Origin: Candidatus Woesearchaeota archaeon
GTDB taxonomy: Archaea; Nanobdellota; Nanobdellia; Woesearchaeales; JACPBO01
NCBI GenBank assembly: GCA_030651135.1
Contig: JAUSCS010000009.1
Span: 86,844-150,843 of the forward strand
Direction of reading: 5' to 3'
Length of the DNA: 64,000 nucleotides
A model generated the notes under the pieces. It saw nothing but the letters and a program-made list of their open reading frames with translations, was not told the origin of the DNA and did not search any database. A program made the translations under genes and the position numbers. Position 1 is the stretch's first letter, and every line of letters begins with the position of its first letter. Shown piece after piece: positions 17,049 through 25,079 of the stretch.

Positions 17049-19184
17049 TTATTCCCTGCTAAACAGCGGCTCTAGTTCCGGCCTTCTGTATTGGCCGCTG
17101 TAATCCTCTGTTTTTCCCATCTGCTCCAGATCCTCAATATGCCTGAAGCTGTAAGGATCTGCCTGCATTATATAAAATGTTACAAGATTGCTGCTGTCAA
17201 GCGAAGCAGCTTTCACATCCCACAATCCGGTTGCATTATTCAGCATTAAGCCGCCTGCTGTTATGCCATCTTCTGCTTTGAATTTCACTTCAGGAATTGT
17301 GTATTCAATATCATCGCTGAACAATCCACCGCTTTCTTTTCTTGTTTCTTCAGGGATTGTAATATTATCATACAGTATATTGTTGATTGTGACCTCATAT
17401 TTCCCTGGAATTAAATTTATCTCGAATGTTTCGCTGATGTTTTTTCTAAACTCAGATGCCTGAACAAAATCTGTATCATAAACTGAATTAACCCTGCTAA
17501 GCACTAAGCTTGAAACTTCCTTGTTTGACAAGCTCAAAGGATTGGTGCTCAGAACCCAGTCTCCAACTGCATTTTTCCTGATCACTTTTTTCTTTATTGT
17601 AAAGTTCAGTGTCCTGTAAGGCTCCACGGACATTTTAACTGATTTTTCTTCATCGAGTTTTGTATCAAGGGCAGACAGCGGAGAGTAATAATTTTCTTTC
17701 ACAACTGAAACAAGCCCGCCTGTGCAGATCGGGAACTTTGTATTCAACAATCCGTTCTCATCTGTTTGGCCGATAAAGCACGCATTTTCACCGCAGCCAT
17801 AACTTATCTGGACATCTTTCAAAGCCGCTTTTGTTTTTGCATCTGTGATATTTATTGTTATATTGCCTGAATTTCTCTGGTTCTGGTTGCAGAAAAGAGA
17901 CTTGCCTACATCTTCCTGTTTCTGAGCTATGTAGCTTTCATTGAATGCAGCATTATTCCGTATATTTGCTTCAAGGGCAATCCAAAATGTATAGCCTCTC
18001 TTGTTCAGGTCATTCGGGCTTCTGATTTCAACAACAACAGGATAAGAAACATCATAATAAAATTCATACTGCTGCATTCCAAAGTTGAAGCTTTTAAAGC
18101 TGGTTGATGCTGATGTCGGAGTTATGAGCTCGCCCTCGCTGTTTATGTCAAAGTAAATCGGCCAGCCAAGATAATTGAAGCTGAATGAAAGGTCATTTGA
18201 AATTTCAGGAAGAATAACTTTGTTGTAAAGCGCATCCTGATAGTCGCTGCCAGTTGTTATTCTTTTGTAAGTCAATGATTTATTGACCTGCATTAAAGGA
18301 ATGTATGCCATTAAAATCCCTTCAATCTTGTTTTTGGTTTCTGTCTTTGTCCAGTATGTTGTCGGGCCAAAGTCAAACCTGAATTCTGATATTGGAGGAA
18401 GCTTTGACCTGTCAACATCTGAGAATGCTGAAATAAGGTTCATCGTATAGCGCTCAATATAGCCAAAAACAGGCTCCATCAATGCAAGATTCATCGCTGC
18501 ATCATAAACCTTTTTCAAGTCGACAGGGACTTTGGCATTAAAGTGCTGCATTGCGCTTGCTGTCTGCTTTTTGACTGTGAGAGGGTAATCAACTGCTATG
18601 ATGACTTGGTCTGTTATTATAACTTTTGCATCAACAGCAGCACTCGGAGTTATTGCAAATTCTGGCTTGAATGCATCATAATTCTTCAGGCACTTCGGAA
18701 GCTCCCTGTTTACATACCTTTCAATCTGCGCTTTTATTGAAGTGCTGCCTTCCTCAAGAGGGGGAATCTTGCCAAAGCTGAATCTGCAGTTTCCAGAGCA
18801 TGCATTCGGAGAGGTCATATAATACCAGTAAGGGATCTTAAAATTACTGCCCGGAGAAAAAGCAACTGCATCTGATTCTGTAGGATTGTTTGTTATAATG
18901 AAAGAATACGGTGTTTGCAGCAGATAAGGATCATCCAGGCTTATATAGCCGCCGTGCTTTCCTATTTCAACAACAGCCTCTTCCCCCAGCTTTGCGATGC
19001 ACGATTCTGTGAATGTTCTTATCGGCTCAAGCTCTGCAGGAATCTGGTCTATTGTTAACTTTACTTCCTCTTTTTTCTGGCTGACAAAAATAAGAATCCC
19101 GGCTGCAATAACGATGATTAAGCCGATTATTATAAATACTGTTATCTGGGCCTTTTTGCCTGAAAAACCTCTTTTAATTGGCAT
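17049..19184 (-). CDS. KAQIT-type N-terminally anchored surface protein (711 aa)
   Basis: The N-terminus reads KKAQITVFIIIGLIIVIAAG, the same anchor as at 4535-6565 and 42586-43626. The shared ectodomain signature follows: FTESC at about residue 54, GGYISL near 80, IPYWYY near 120, and a second conserved cysteine (PKCLKNYD) near 170. Later parts include carboxypeptidase-regulatory-like beta modules (ITINITDAKTKAALKDVQIS) with the pair CGENAC. It heads a probable operon with the 1008-residue secreted protein, the stub, the DUF1016 nuclease and the 875-residue protein. A TATA element (ACTATATATAG, minus strand, about 19214-19224) lies 30-40 bases upstream. Confidence 0.85.
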   Translation of the reverse strand: MPIKRGFSGKKAQITVFIIIGLIIVIAAGILIFVSQKKEEVKLTIDQIPAELEPIRTFTESCIAKLGEEAVVEIGKHGGYISLDDPYLLQTPYSFIITNNPTESDAVAFSPGSNFKIPYWYYMTSPNACSGNCRFSFGKIPPLEEGSTSIKAQIERYVNRELPKCLKNYDAFKPEFAITPSAAVDAKVIITDQVIIAVDYPLTVKKQTASAMQHFNAKVPVDLKKVYDAAMNLALMEPVFGYIERYTMNLISAFSDVDRSKLPPISEFRFDFGPTTYWTKTETKNKIEGILMAYIPLMQVNKSLTYKRITTGSDYQDALYNKVILPEISNDLSFSFNYLGWPIYFDINSEGELITPTSASTSFKSFNFGMQQYEFYYDVSYPVVVEIRSPNDLNKRGYTFWIALEANIRNNAAFNESYIAQKQEDVGKSLFCNQNQRNSGNITINITDAKTKAALKDVQISYGCGENACFIGQTDENGLLNTKFPICTGGLVSVVKENYYSPLSALDTKLDEEKSVKMSVEPYRTLNFTIKKKVIRKNAVGDWVLSTNPLSLSNKEVSSLVLSRVNSVYDTDFVQASEFRKNISETFEINLIPGKYEVTINNILYDNITIPEETRKESGGLFSDDIEYTIPEVKFKAEDGITAGGLMLNNATGLWDVKAASLDSSNLVTFYIMQADPYSFRHIEDLEQMGKTEDYSGQYRRPELEPLFSRE

Positions 19185-19369
19185 TTTTATTTATCATCAA
19201 TAACCTTTAAGATTACTATATATAGTTTTCGGTTTTCTCTTGGATTTTGTTTTCGTCACCAATATACGACGATGAAAAAGTATTTTGCTAATTTACTGCA
19301 TTCATTATTTTTGGAAATCACCATTACAGAATAGAAAATTATTTAAACGAATGAACTTTTTGATTTCTG

Positions 19370-21007
19370 ATGGGGAATAAAACTGAACCGGTGATAATTA
19401 GCGAAAAGACTTCTAGAACTTTTGGGGAGTATAGGTTTTTGATAAATGAGGAAAAGACATACGAATATACTCCGGGAAATATTAATCTTCGTACACCCTT
19501 GACAAAATTCAATAACGATAAATGTGAGAAAGCTCTGATCGAGTTAAACACTCCTGTGATCTCTGCAGCAATGCAAGCCGTAACGGGGATTGATATGGCC
19601 GTGGCACTTTCATTGGAGGGCGGTATCGGAGCTATCTATTGCAGCCAATCTATAGGTAATCAAGCTGCGATGGTTGGAAGTGTTAAACGGTATAAAGCGG
19701 GTTTTCAAAGAAACGTTGTTTCAATATCGTCTACTGCATCAGTAGAAGAGGCCAAGGGTTTAATTAATAAATCCGGTTATTCGAATATTGCTGTAACACA
19801 AGATGGTTCTTCCAATTCAAAATTTTTGGGCGTAATAAATCAAAATAGGCTTAAAGATATTGCAGGAGATGAAAAAGTCAGCAATGTTATGATTCTTTTT
19901 ACAAGTGATTCGCTTGAAAGAATAATCAACAACCTGATAAAAACAAATAGTAAAGACTGCACGATAGAAGTAATAAGAGCTGTCCGTGATTATATCACTT
20001 ATGCAAAAAGCGGGGTTTCTTTGGAAGAAGCAAACTGCATTCTAAGTGAAAGCATGGTTAAATTTTTGCCAATAATTGGAAAAGAGGATATATTGGAATC
20101 AATGGTTTTTTCAAAAGATAAGGAAAGACATACAAACTACCCTTTTGAATTAGCAGATGACGACAAAAGGCTACTTGCATCAGCTGCGATAAACACACGC
20201 GATTATAGCGAAAGAGTACCTGAGTTAGTCAAAGCAGGAGTCAATATTCTTTTTATAGATGCTTCAAATGGATTTTCTCAATACAGCAGAGAATGTTTGC
20301 AATTTATGCAAAAGCATTTTCCGCATATTCCTATTGTTGCAGGCAATTATATAACAAAAGAAGGTTTTAGGCATGCTGTTGAAAATGGGGCATGGGCAGT
20401 TAAAATTGGAATGGGTGGCGGTTCTATATGTATCACTCAAGAGCAGAAAGGAACTGGAAGAGGGCAAGCAACCGCTTTATACGAGATAGCTGAAGAAAGA
20501 AATAAGTATTTAAAAGAGACTGGAATCTACATTCCGCTTATATCAGATGGAGGCCTGGTAAATGCGAAAGACATTGCTATGGCTTATGCATTCGGGGCAG
20601 ATTCTGTCATGATGGGAAGATGGTTTGCAAGGTTAAAAGAAAGCCCTACTGAAATTGAAGAAAGAGGCGGACATAAGTTGAAACCTTATTGGGGGGAGGG
20701 TTCTATGAGGGCAAGAAACTGGCAAAGATACGGCCAAGAAAATTTTGAAGAGGGCGTTGAAGGATATGTTCCATTTGCAGGAGATCTTAAAAGCAATCTT
20801 ATCGGACTAATGCCTAAAATAAAAGAAGCAATGTGCGATACAGCAAGGAAAAGCATACTGGATATGCACAAAAGGCCTGTTACGGTTGAGGTGCCTTCAT
20901 TTCTTTCAATAAGAGAGGGAAGAGTTCATGATATAATACCAAAAGATGATGGCTCATTTTTTTCAGATAGATTGGGTCAATATAAAAACAATGAGTGGTC
21001 AGTTTAG
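19370..21007 (+). CDS. guaB: IMP dehydrogenase (divergent, protist-like type)
   Basis: The 545-residue protein should oxidise IMP to XMP with NAD+, the first step to GMP. The catalytic loop is GGGSICITQEQKGTGRGQA near residue 350 with the active-site cysteine, followed by SDGGLVNAKDIAMAYAFGAD, WGEGSMRARNWQRY and an FEEGVEGYVPFAG block. This wording resembles, from memory, the Tritrichomonas foetus enzyme more than the usual GSICTTR form. A CBS-like insert lies near residues 110-225. A TATA element (ATTATTTAAACG) 25 bases before the ATG suggests a leaderless mRNA. PurA follows 19 bases downstream, so both branches from IMP are encoded together. Confidence 0.9.
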   Translation: MGNKTEPVIISEKTSRTFGEYRFLINEEKTYEYTPGNINLRTPLTKFNNDKCEKALIELNTPVISAAMQAVTGIDMAVALSLEGGIGAIYCSQSIGNQAAMVGSVKRYKAGFQRNVVSISSTASVEEAKGLINKSGYSNIAVTQDGSSNSKFLGVINQNRLKDIAGDEKVSNVMILFTSDSLERIINNLIKTNSKDCTIEVIRAVRDYITYAKSGVSLEEANCILSESMVKFLPIIGKEDILESMVFSKDKERHTNYPFELADDDKRLLASAAINTRDYSERVPELVKAGVNILFIDASNGFSQYSRECLQFMQKHFPHIPIVAGNYITKEGFRHAVENGAWAVKIGMGGGSICITQEQKGTGRGQATALYEIAEERNKYLKETGIYIPLISDGGLVNAKDIAMAYAFGADSVMMGRWFARLKESPTEIEERGGHKLKPYWGEGSMRARNWQRYGQENFEEGVEGYVPFAGDLKSNLIGLMPKIKEAMCDTARKSILDMHKRPVTVEVPSFLSIREGRVHDIIPKDDGSFFSDRLGQYKNNEWSV

Positions 21008-21026
21008 ATGACCATAAAATAATAAA

Positions 21027-22394
21027 ATGCCAAACACAATCGTCGTAGGACTGCAATGGGGGGATGAAGGAAAAGCAAAAATTCTGGATGATTTAGTCCA
21101 GGAAGCAAAACAGGCCAATGATAAAAAAATATGGGTTGTTAGATTTCAAGGCGGCCCAAATGCAGGCCATACGAATTACATTCTTATGCCTGATGGAAGA
21201 CTTGTCAAATTTGTATCCCATGCTGCGCCAATCGGAGTAACTAGCAATTCAGAAATAGGAATAGGCCCCAATGTTGCTTTTGATCCTGAAAAATTCATAA
21301 AAGAGGTTGAAGAAGCAAGGAAATTATTTGGCTATAATGCCGGAATCCATATCTCTGAAAGAACAGGAATCTTATTTGACTATCACAGAAAGCTGGATGC
21401 CTGGCAGGAGAGCTTAAGAACTGGCAATTTAAAAATAGGAACAACAGTTTCAGGAATCGGTCCTTTCTATATGGACAATGCTAATAGGGCAACAAGAATA
21501 ACATTTGCAGAGTATGTAAGTGACAACTTCCATGATACGTTAGCAAAAGTCCTGGAACAAAAAAGCCATGAGCTGGTAGCAGCAAGAATACCCGGCCTAG
21601 TAACTGGCAAATACCTTGATACGCTGATTGCAACACACGATCCCATAAGAAAAGAGTTAAAAGAATGTGCCTGCGAACTTGAATATATATTAAGGGAGGC
21701 ATTGGAAAAAGGAGAAAATATAATCCTTGAAGGAGCTCAAGGATCAATGTTGGATATAGACATGGGAACTAAGCCAACTCAAACTTCTTCCCACCTTTTA
21801 GCTACAGATCCGCTGGCGGGTTTGGGATTGCCGAGAAGCGCATTCAGGATATATGGCGTTGAAAAGCTTTATCCTACAAGAGTTGGCGAAGGTGTCATGC
21901 CAACATTGGCAGAAGATAATTTTGGAATTGAAACCCAGAAAAATGCTGGAGAAGTAGGAGCTAGTACAGGAAGAGACAGAAGAGTCGGCTATCCGGATTG
22001 GGTCATAATAAAATATACCGCTATGCTTAATGATATAGACGGAATTTATTTAACAAGAGTTGATAATGTACAAGATAGAGACATAAAAGTTTGCACAGCC
22101 TATGAGGTCAACGGGAAAAGAACAGAAAGGGTTCCTTCAAAATTAGAAACAGCAACGCCAATTTACTCTGATAAAATTTATAGCTGGCATTTATGGGACG
22201 GTCCTGCTGATTTATCCAAGCCCGAAGAAGTTGACAAAGCGCTTCATGATAAAAGAGCAGATTATGTTAAAGAAGGAAGTGGGAGCCTTCCTAAAAGTCT
22301 AAAAGAATACATTATTGATCATGAAAATTACATCAAAAAACCCATTATCGGCATGTCGATAGGTCCGGCAAGAGGAGAGATAGTTAAACTATAA
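21027..22394 (+). CDS. purA: Adenylosuccinate synthetase
   Basis: The protein (455 residues) couples IMP and aspartate using GTP to give adenylosuccinate. The N-terminal phosphate loop is WGDEGKAK (usually GDEGKGK, so one glycine is alanine here), containing the catalytic aspartate; GGPNAGHT holds the catalytic histidine; EGAQGSMLDIDMGT and VGASTGRDRRVGYPD are further family blocks. The length is normal. It follows the IMP dehydrogenase gene closely and is probably co-transcribed. The G-to-A change in the P-loop is worth noting but does not by itself argue for loss of function. Confidence 0.92.
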   Translation: MPNTIVVGLQWGDEGKAKILDDLVQEAKQANDKKIWVVRFQGGPNAGHTNYILMPDGRLVKFVSHAAPIGVTSNSEIGIGPNVAFDPEKFIKEVEEARKLFGYNAGIHISERTGILFDYHRKLDAWQESLRTGNLKIGTTVSGIGPFYMDNANRATRITFAEYVSDNFHDTLAKVLEQKSHELVAARIPGLVTGKYLDTLIATHDPIRKELKECACELEYILREALEKGENIILEGAQGSMLDIDMGTKPTQTSSHLLATDPLAGLGLPRSAFRIYGVEKLYPTRVGEGVMPTLAEDNFGIETQKNAGEVGASTGRDRRVGYPDWVIIKYTAMLNDIDGIYLTRVDNVQDRDIKVCTAYEVNGKRTERVPSKLETATPIYSDKIYSWHLWDGPADLSKPEEVDKALHDKRADYVKEGSGSLPKSLKEYIIDHENYIKKPIIGMSIGPARGEIVKL

Positions 22395-22435
22395 CCCCGA
22401 AACATAAATATCTATATAAAACCCAAAATTCTCTG

Positions 22436-22516
22436 TGTTAATACTAACAGAAAATGTTGTTATTGTTAACAGAATAGTATGTTATGATTAACGGAAAAAT
22501 ATGTTAACATTAACAG
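22436..22516. promoter_or_regulatory. Array of four 15-bp palindromic operators at 22-bp spacing
   Basis: Imperfect palindromes TGTTA-n5-TAACAG start at 22436, 22458, 22480 and 22502: TGTTAATACTAACAG, TGTTATTGTTAACAG, TGTTATGATTAACGG and TGTTAACATTAACAG. The spacing is exactly 22 bp each time, about two DNA turns, so all sites face the same side of the helix. The last one abuts the BRE/TATA of the operon that starts at 22552. Cooperative binding of a dimeric regulator is the natural inference. Confidence 0.75.
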
Positions 22517-22530
22517 AAAGATTTAAATAT
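22514..22530 (+). promoter_or_regulatory. BRE/TATA promoter of the nucleotidyltransferase operon
   Basis: ACAGAAAGATTTAAATA lies 22-38 bases before the ATG at 22552, consistent with a leaderless transcript. Its upstream edge overlaps the fourth palindrome. Confidence 0.7.
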
Positions 22531-22551
22531 CCGGACATCACAAGATAGAAC

Positions 22552-22863
22552 ATGACGACAGAAGAAGAGCATGAAACCATTCAGGATGAGCTCGAAGAAG
22601 ATCTGAATGAAAAAATCAGCAGAGGCATTATAGGGAAGCGGCAGAAACTAATCGGCTTTTCAACATCAGAAGCGTCAGCCAATCTTTTTGCCAGATTGTT
22701 GCATAAACTAAACTTGATCAGCCCGGGTTTTAATGTGAATCATAGGTTTTTTGCATCGGTGGAGAGGGCAAAAGAAAAGTTTGGTTTTGAGTTTCAAAAC
22801 AAAGCTAAAATTCTTGAGCTTTTGGTAAAGCAGGAGAAGTACAGGGACATGCTGTGCTACTGA
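22552..22863 (+). CDS. Acidic-N-terminus protein of unknown family, interrupted by an in-frame TGA
   Basis: The 103-residue frame begins with a strongly acidic helix (MTTEEEHETIQDELEEDLNE) and continues with a basic, helical segment (RGIIGKRQKLIGFSTSEASA). It stops at TGA 22861-22863 after MLCY. The same frame stays open beyond that codon for 35 more codons, to a TGA at 22969-22971 that overlaps the start of the nucleotidyltransferase gene. The original gene therefore was probably 139 residues. It is the first gene behind the four-palindrome control region and by position could be the regulator or antitoxin partner of the downstream enzyme. I do not recognise the family. Confidence 0.6.
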   Translation: MTTEEEHETIQDELEEDLNEKISRGIIGKRQKLIGFSTSEASANLFARLLHKLNLISPGFNVNHRFFASVERAKEKFGFEFQNKAKILELLVKQEKYRDMLCY

Positions 22864-22971
22864 AAAAACAAAGATGAGTCCCTTGCAAAAGAAGCCATAG
22901 GAAATTACTTCAATTTAAAAGAGCTGATTGAAAATGAGCTGGAAAAGAGCGGTAAAAATGAAGAGGAATGA
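22861..22971 (+). other. In-frame continuation of the 22552 gene beyond an internal stop
   Basis: After the TGA the frame reads KNKDESLAKEAIGNYFNLKE and continues in a helical, charged style like the preceding part. It ends in a TGA overlapping the next gene's ATG at 22958 by 14 bases. A nonsense mutation, assembly error or recoding could each explain this. No selenocysteine element is apparent. Confidence 0.6.
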
Positions 22972-23602
22972 AATATTTTCATACATTGGTGATTTTTTAT
23001 CTGTTTTGTATTTTAAAAAGGATTTTTTAGATAAAATAAATAATGTCATATTGTTTGGTTCTGTCGCCAGAGGAGATTTTGATAAGGACAGCGATATTGA
23101 TCTTTTCATTGATGTAAAAGACAGAATAGAAGTAAAAAACACGGAAGAGATTGTAGACTCGACAATAAACGAGTTCGAAATAAAAGCAAGGGAAGTCTGG
23201 CATATACGCAATATCAAAAACCCAATAAAATGCGTTATCGGGGCACTAAAGGACGAAAAGTGGAGGGAGCTTAAGAAAGAGATTCAGTCTTACGGCATTG
23301 TGCTTTATGGCAGCTTCAAAAGCGGTTATGAGAATCTTGAATCGCACAGCTTGTTCGAATACTCGCTTAAGGATTTCAAGCAGAAAGACAGGGTTGCTTT
23401 CTTGAGGGAGTTGGTAGGATATAAATCGAGGAAAAAGAAGAAAACATACGTTCATGAGGGTCTGATTAAAAAAATAAGCGGCGTAAAACTGGAAAATAAC
23501 AACATAATAGTTCCGTCAAAAGAAGCCGTTGTTGTGCAAAAATTTTTTACAAAGAAGAAAGTAACACCCAAGATTACAGAGATTTGGGTCAGAGAAAAAT
23601 GA
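22958..23602 (+). CDS. MNT-type nucleotidyltransferase
   Basis: The 214-residue protein has the minimal nucleotidyltransferase motif NNVILFGSVARGDFDKDSDI followed by DLFIDV near residues 29-54: GS-x(10)-D-x-D. The remainder is helical and basic, ending with a wHTH-like region. I place the start at the ATG 22958, inside the tail of the preceding frame, rather than at the upstream TTG. The stop overlaps the DUF4416 gene in an ATGA. The upstream palindrome array suggests tightly controlled expression, as in toxin-antitoxin operons. Substrate unknown. Confidence 0.8.
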   Translation: MKRNEIFSYIGDFLSVLYFKKDFLDKINNVILFGSVARGDFDKDSDIDLFIDVKDRIEVKNTEEIVDSTINEFEIKAREVWHIRNIKNPIKCVIGALKDEKWRELKKEIQSYGIVLYGSFKSGYENLESHSLFEYSLKDFKQKDRVAFLRELVGYKSRKKKKTYVHEGLIKKISGVKLENNNIIVPSKEAVVVQKFFTKKKVTPKITEIWVREK

Positions 23603-24114
23603 AGATTATCACAACAGCCCATCCGGCAAAGCTTCTCATCGGCATCATGTTCTCGGATAAGAAGCTCTATAGCAATGCCATGAATGATCTAAAATCCAGA
23701 TTCGGCGATATTGAAGCTGAAAGCAAGGAATATGAATTCTCAAAGATAACTGATTATTACGCAGATGAAATGGGCAGCAGGATTTTAAAAAAATTTTTAG
23801 TTTTTAAGAATAAAATAAATAAAGATGATCTGGCAGGAATAAAATTATTCACAATAGAAGTAGAAAACAAATATAAGAGATACAAAAAAAGAAAAGTAAA
23901 CATTGATCCGGGCTGCCTGACAAATGATTCCCTAGTCCTGGCTTCTTTCAAGAAAGGCACAAATTACAAGGAGCAGATAAGCGAGAGGGTTTATGCGCAC
24001 AAAGTGCTGGAATTCAGGAAAAATGAAGCAATCATGTTTTGGCATACGTTTCCGGATTATAGGGAGAAAAAGAATCAGGATTTTATCAAGAAGATAATCA
24101 CATCTTTAATATGA
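23599..24114 (+). CDS. DUF4416-family protein
   Basis: This 171-residue protein shows the pattern I associate with DUF4416: AKLLIGIMFSDKKLYSNAMN near the start, then FGDIEAES, ITDYYADEMG, FTIEVENKY and VNIDPGCLTNDSLVLAS. The family is conserved but its biochemical role is not established. ATG 23599 overlaps the stop of the nucleotidyltransferase (ATGA), so it is co-translated with it. The association with a nucleotidyltransferase operon is unusual as far as I know and may only reflect local operon assembly. Confidence 0.75.
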   Translation: MKIITTAHPAKLLIGIMFSDKKLYSNAMNDLKSRFGDIEAESKEYEFSKITDYYADEMGSRILKKFLVFKNKINKDDLAGIKLFTIEVENKYKRYKKRKVNIDPGCLTNDSLVLASFKKGTNYKEQISERVYAHKVLEFRKNEAIMFWHTFPDYREKKNQDFIKKIITSLI

Positions 24115-24117
24115 GAC

Positions 24118-24963
24118 TTAAACACGGCCTTTTCTATCTTTCTTTTCAACATAATTTATGCTTGGATCGAAAAAGTGGAAATTAAGTATGCCTTTTTCAG
24201 TCTTGGCAGGGTTGGTTTTTGCATAGTACATTGCTTTATCACCATGATCTTTAAGCTCTTCCTTATTCTCGGCATCTTTTTCGTAGAATGACATTCCCAA
24301 GCTGACGCTAACTGCTGCTTGCTTATCTGGGTGTTCAAGCCCAATCTTCTTCTGCACATAACTGTTGATCTTGGCGGTCAGGTTCATCAGAAAATCATTT
24401 GGGTTTTGCATATTAAAGGGATCAAATACAAGTATAAATTCATCGCCGCCCACTCTTGCCTTCAAATCTGTATCCCTCGTATATTCTTTAAGTGCGCCAG
24501 CAACGTATTTTAGCACATCATCGCCGAATTTATGGTCATATTTGTCATTTGCTTCTTCTTTAAATCTATTTATATCAATAAACACCAATGCAACATACTT
24601 GCCCAATGCTTTGTATCCTTCTCTATTTGCTCTCTTTATGCACCTCTCAATGCCGCTGTTATACCCTTTTACATTTGTCAATCCTGTAAGCTCATCAGTT
24701 GTAGTTGATTCCTCTATTTCATTTGAGGCTTCCTTTTCTTTACCTATGATATAGCCTTCCAGCCCTCTTTCCAGAATTGGATGAATATCTCCTATAAGAG
24801 CGTCATTTTTTATTGTTTGGCACAGTCTGAGTAAATCAAAATTGCTGTTTAATTGCTTCTGCCACTTTAAAACATCATCATAGCCTATAGGCTTCTGATC
24901 TCTCTTTAATTTTTCATATTCCCCGATTATTACACTTAACCTGTCGTCTGTATCTTTATCCAT
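24118..24963 (-). CDS. GGDEF-domain diguanylate cyclase (cytosolic)
   Basis: After an 80-residue helical N-terminus without membrane segments comes a complete GGDEF domain: TTDELTGLTNVKGYN (88-102), FIDINRFKEEAND (128-140) and RVGGDEFILVF (170-180). An RxxD inhibitory-site motif (RDTD, 163-166) stands exactly five residues before GGDEF, as in product-inhibited bacterial cyclases. This predicts synthesis of cyclic di-GMP from two GTP. Such enzymes are rare in Archaea. A BRE/TATA (GAAAGATTTATATAG on the minus strand, about 24990-25005) precedes it. No EAL or PilZ protein is in the window. Confidence 0.87.
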   Translation of the reverse strand: MDKDTDDRLSVIIGEYEKLKRDQKPIGYDDVLKWQKQLNSNFDLLRLCQTIKNDALIGDIHPILERGLEGYIIGKEKEASNEIEESTTTDELTGLTNVKGYNSGIERCIKRANREGYKALGKYVALVFIDINRFKEEANDKYDHKFGDDVLKYVAGALKEYTRDTDLKARVGGDEFILVFDPFNMQNPNDFLMNLTAKINSYVQKKIGLEHPDKQAAVSVSLGMSFYEKDAENKEELKDHGDKAMYYAKTNPAKTEKGILNFHFFDPSINYVEKKDRKGRV

Positions 24964-25079
24964 TTTATCCCTTAATAACCAAGCACAGCTACTATATAAA
25001 TCTTTCTATTTTATAGTCACTTTTAAGTAGTTATTTTATTTGATAAACCTTTATAAGCAAGCTTTCACCGCAGAAATAT

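Noticed and set aside
19272-19334. 20-codon frame before guaB
   Set aside because: No ribosome binding site or promoter spacing, and composition is random-like.
22436-22516. CRISPR-like array
   Set aside because: The regular units are 15-bp palindromes with 7-bp A/T-rich gaps at a promoter, far too short for repeats and spacers, and no cas gene is nearby.
22861-22863. Selenocysteine codon
   Set aside because: No SECIS-like element or selenoprotein family is recognisable; nonsense mutation, error or other readthrough remains more likely.
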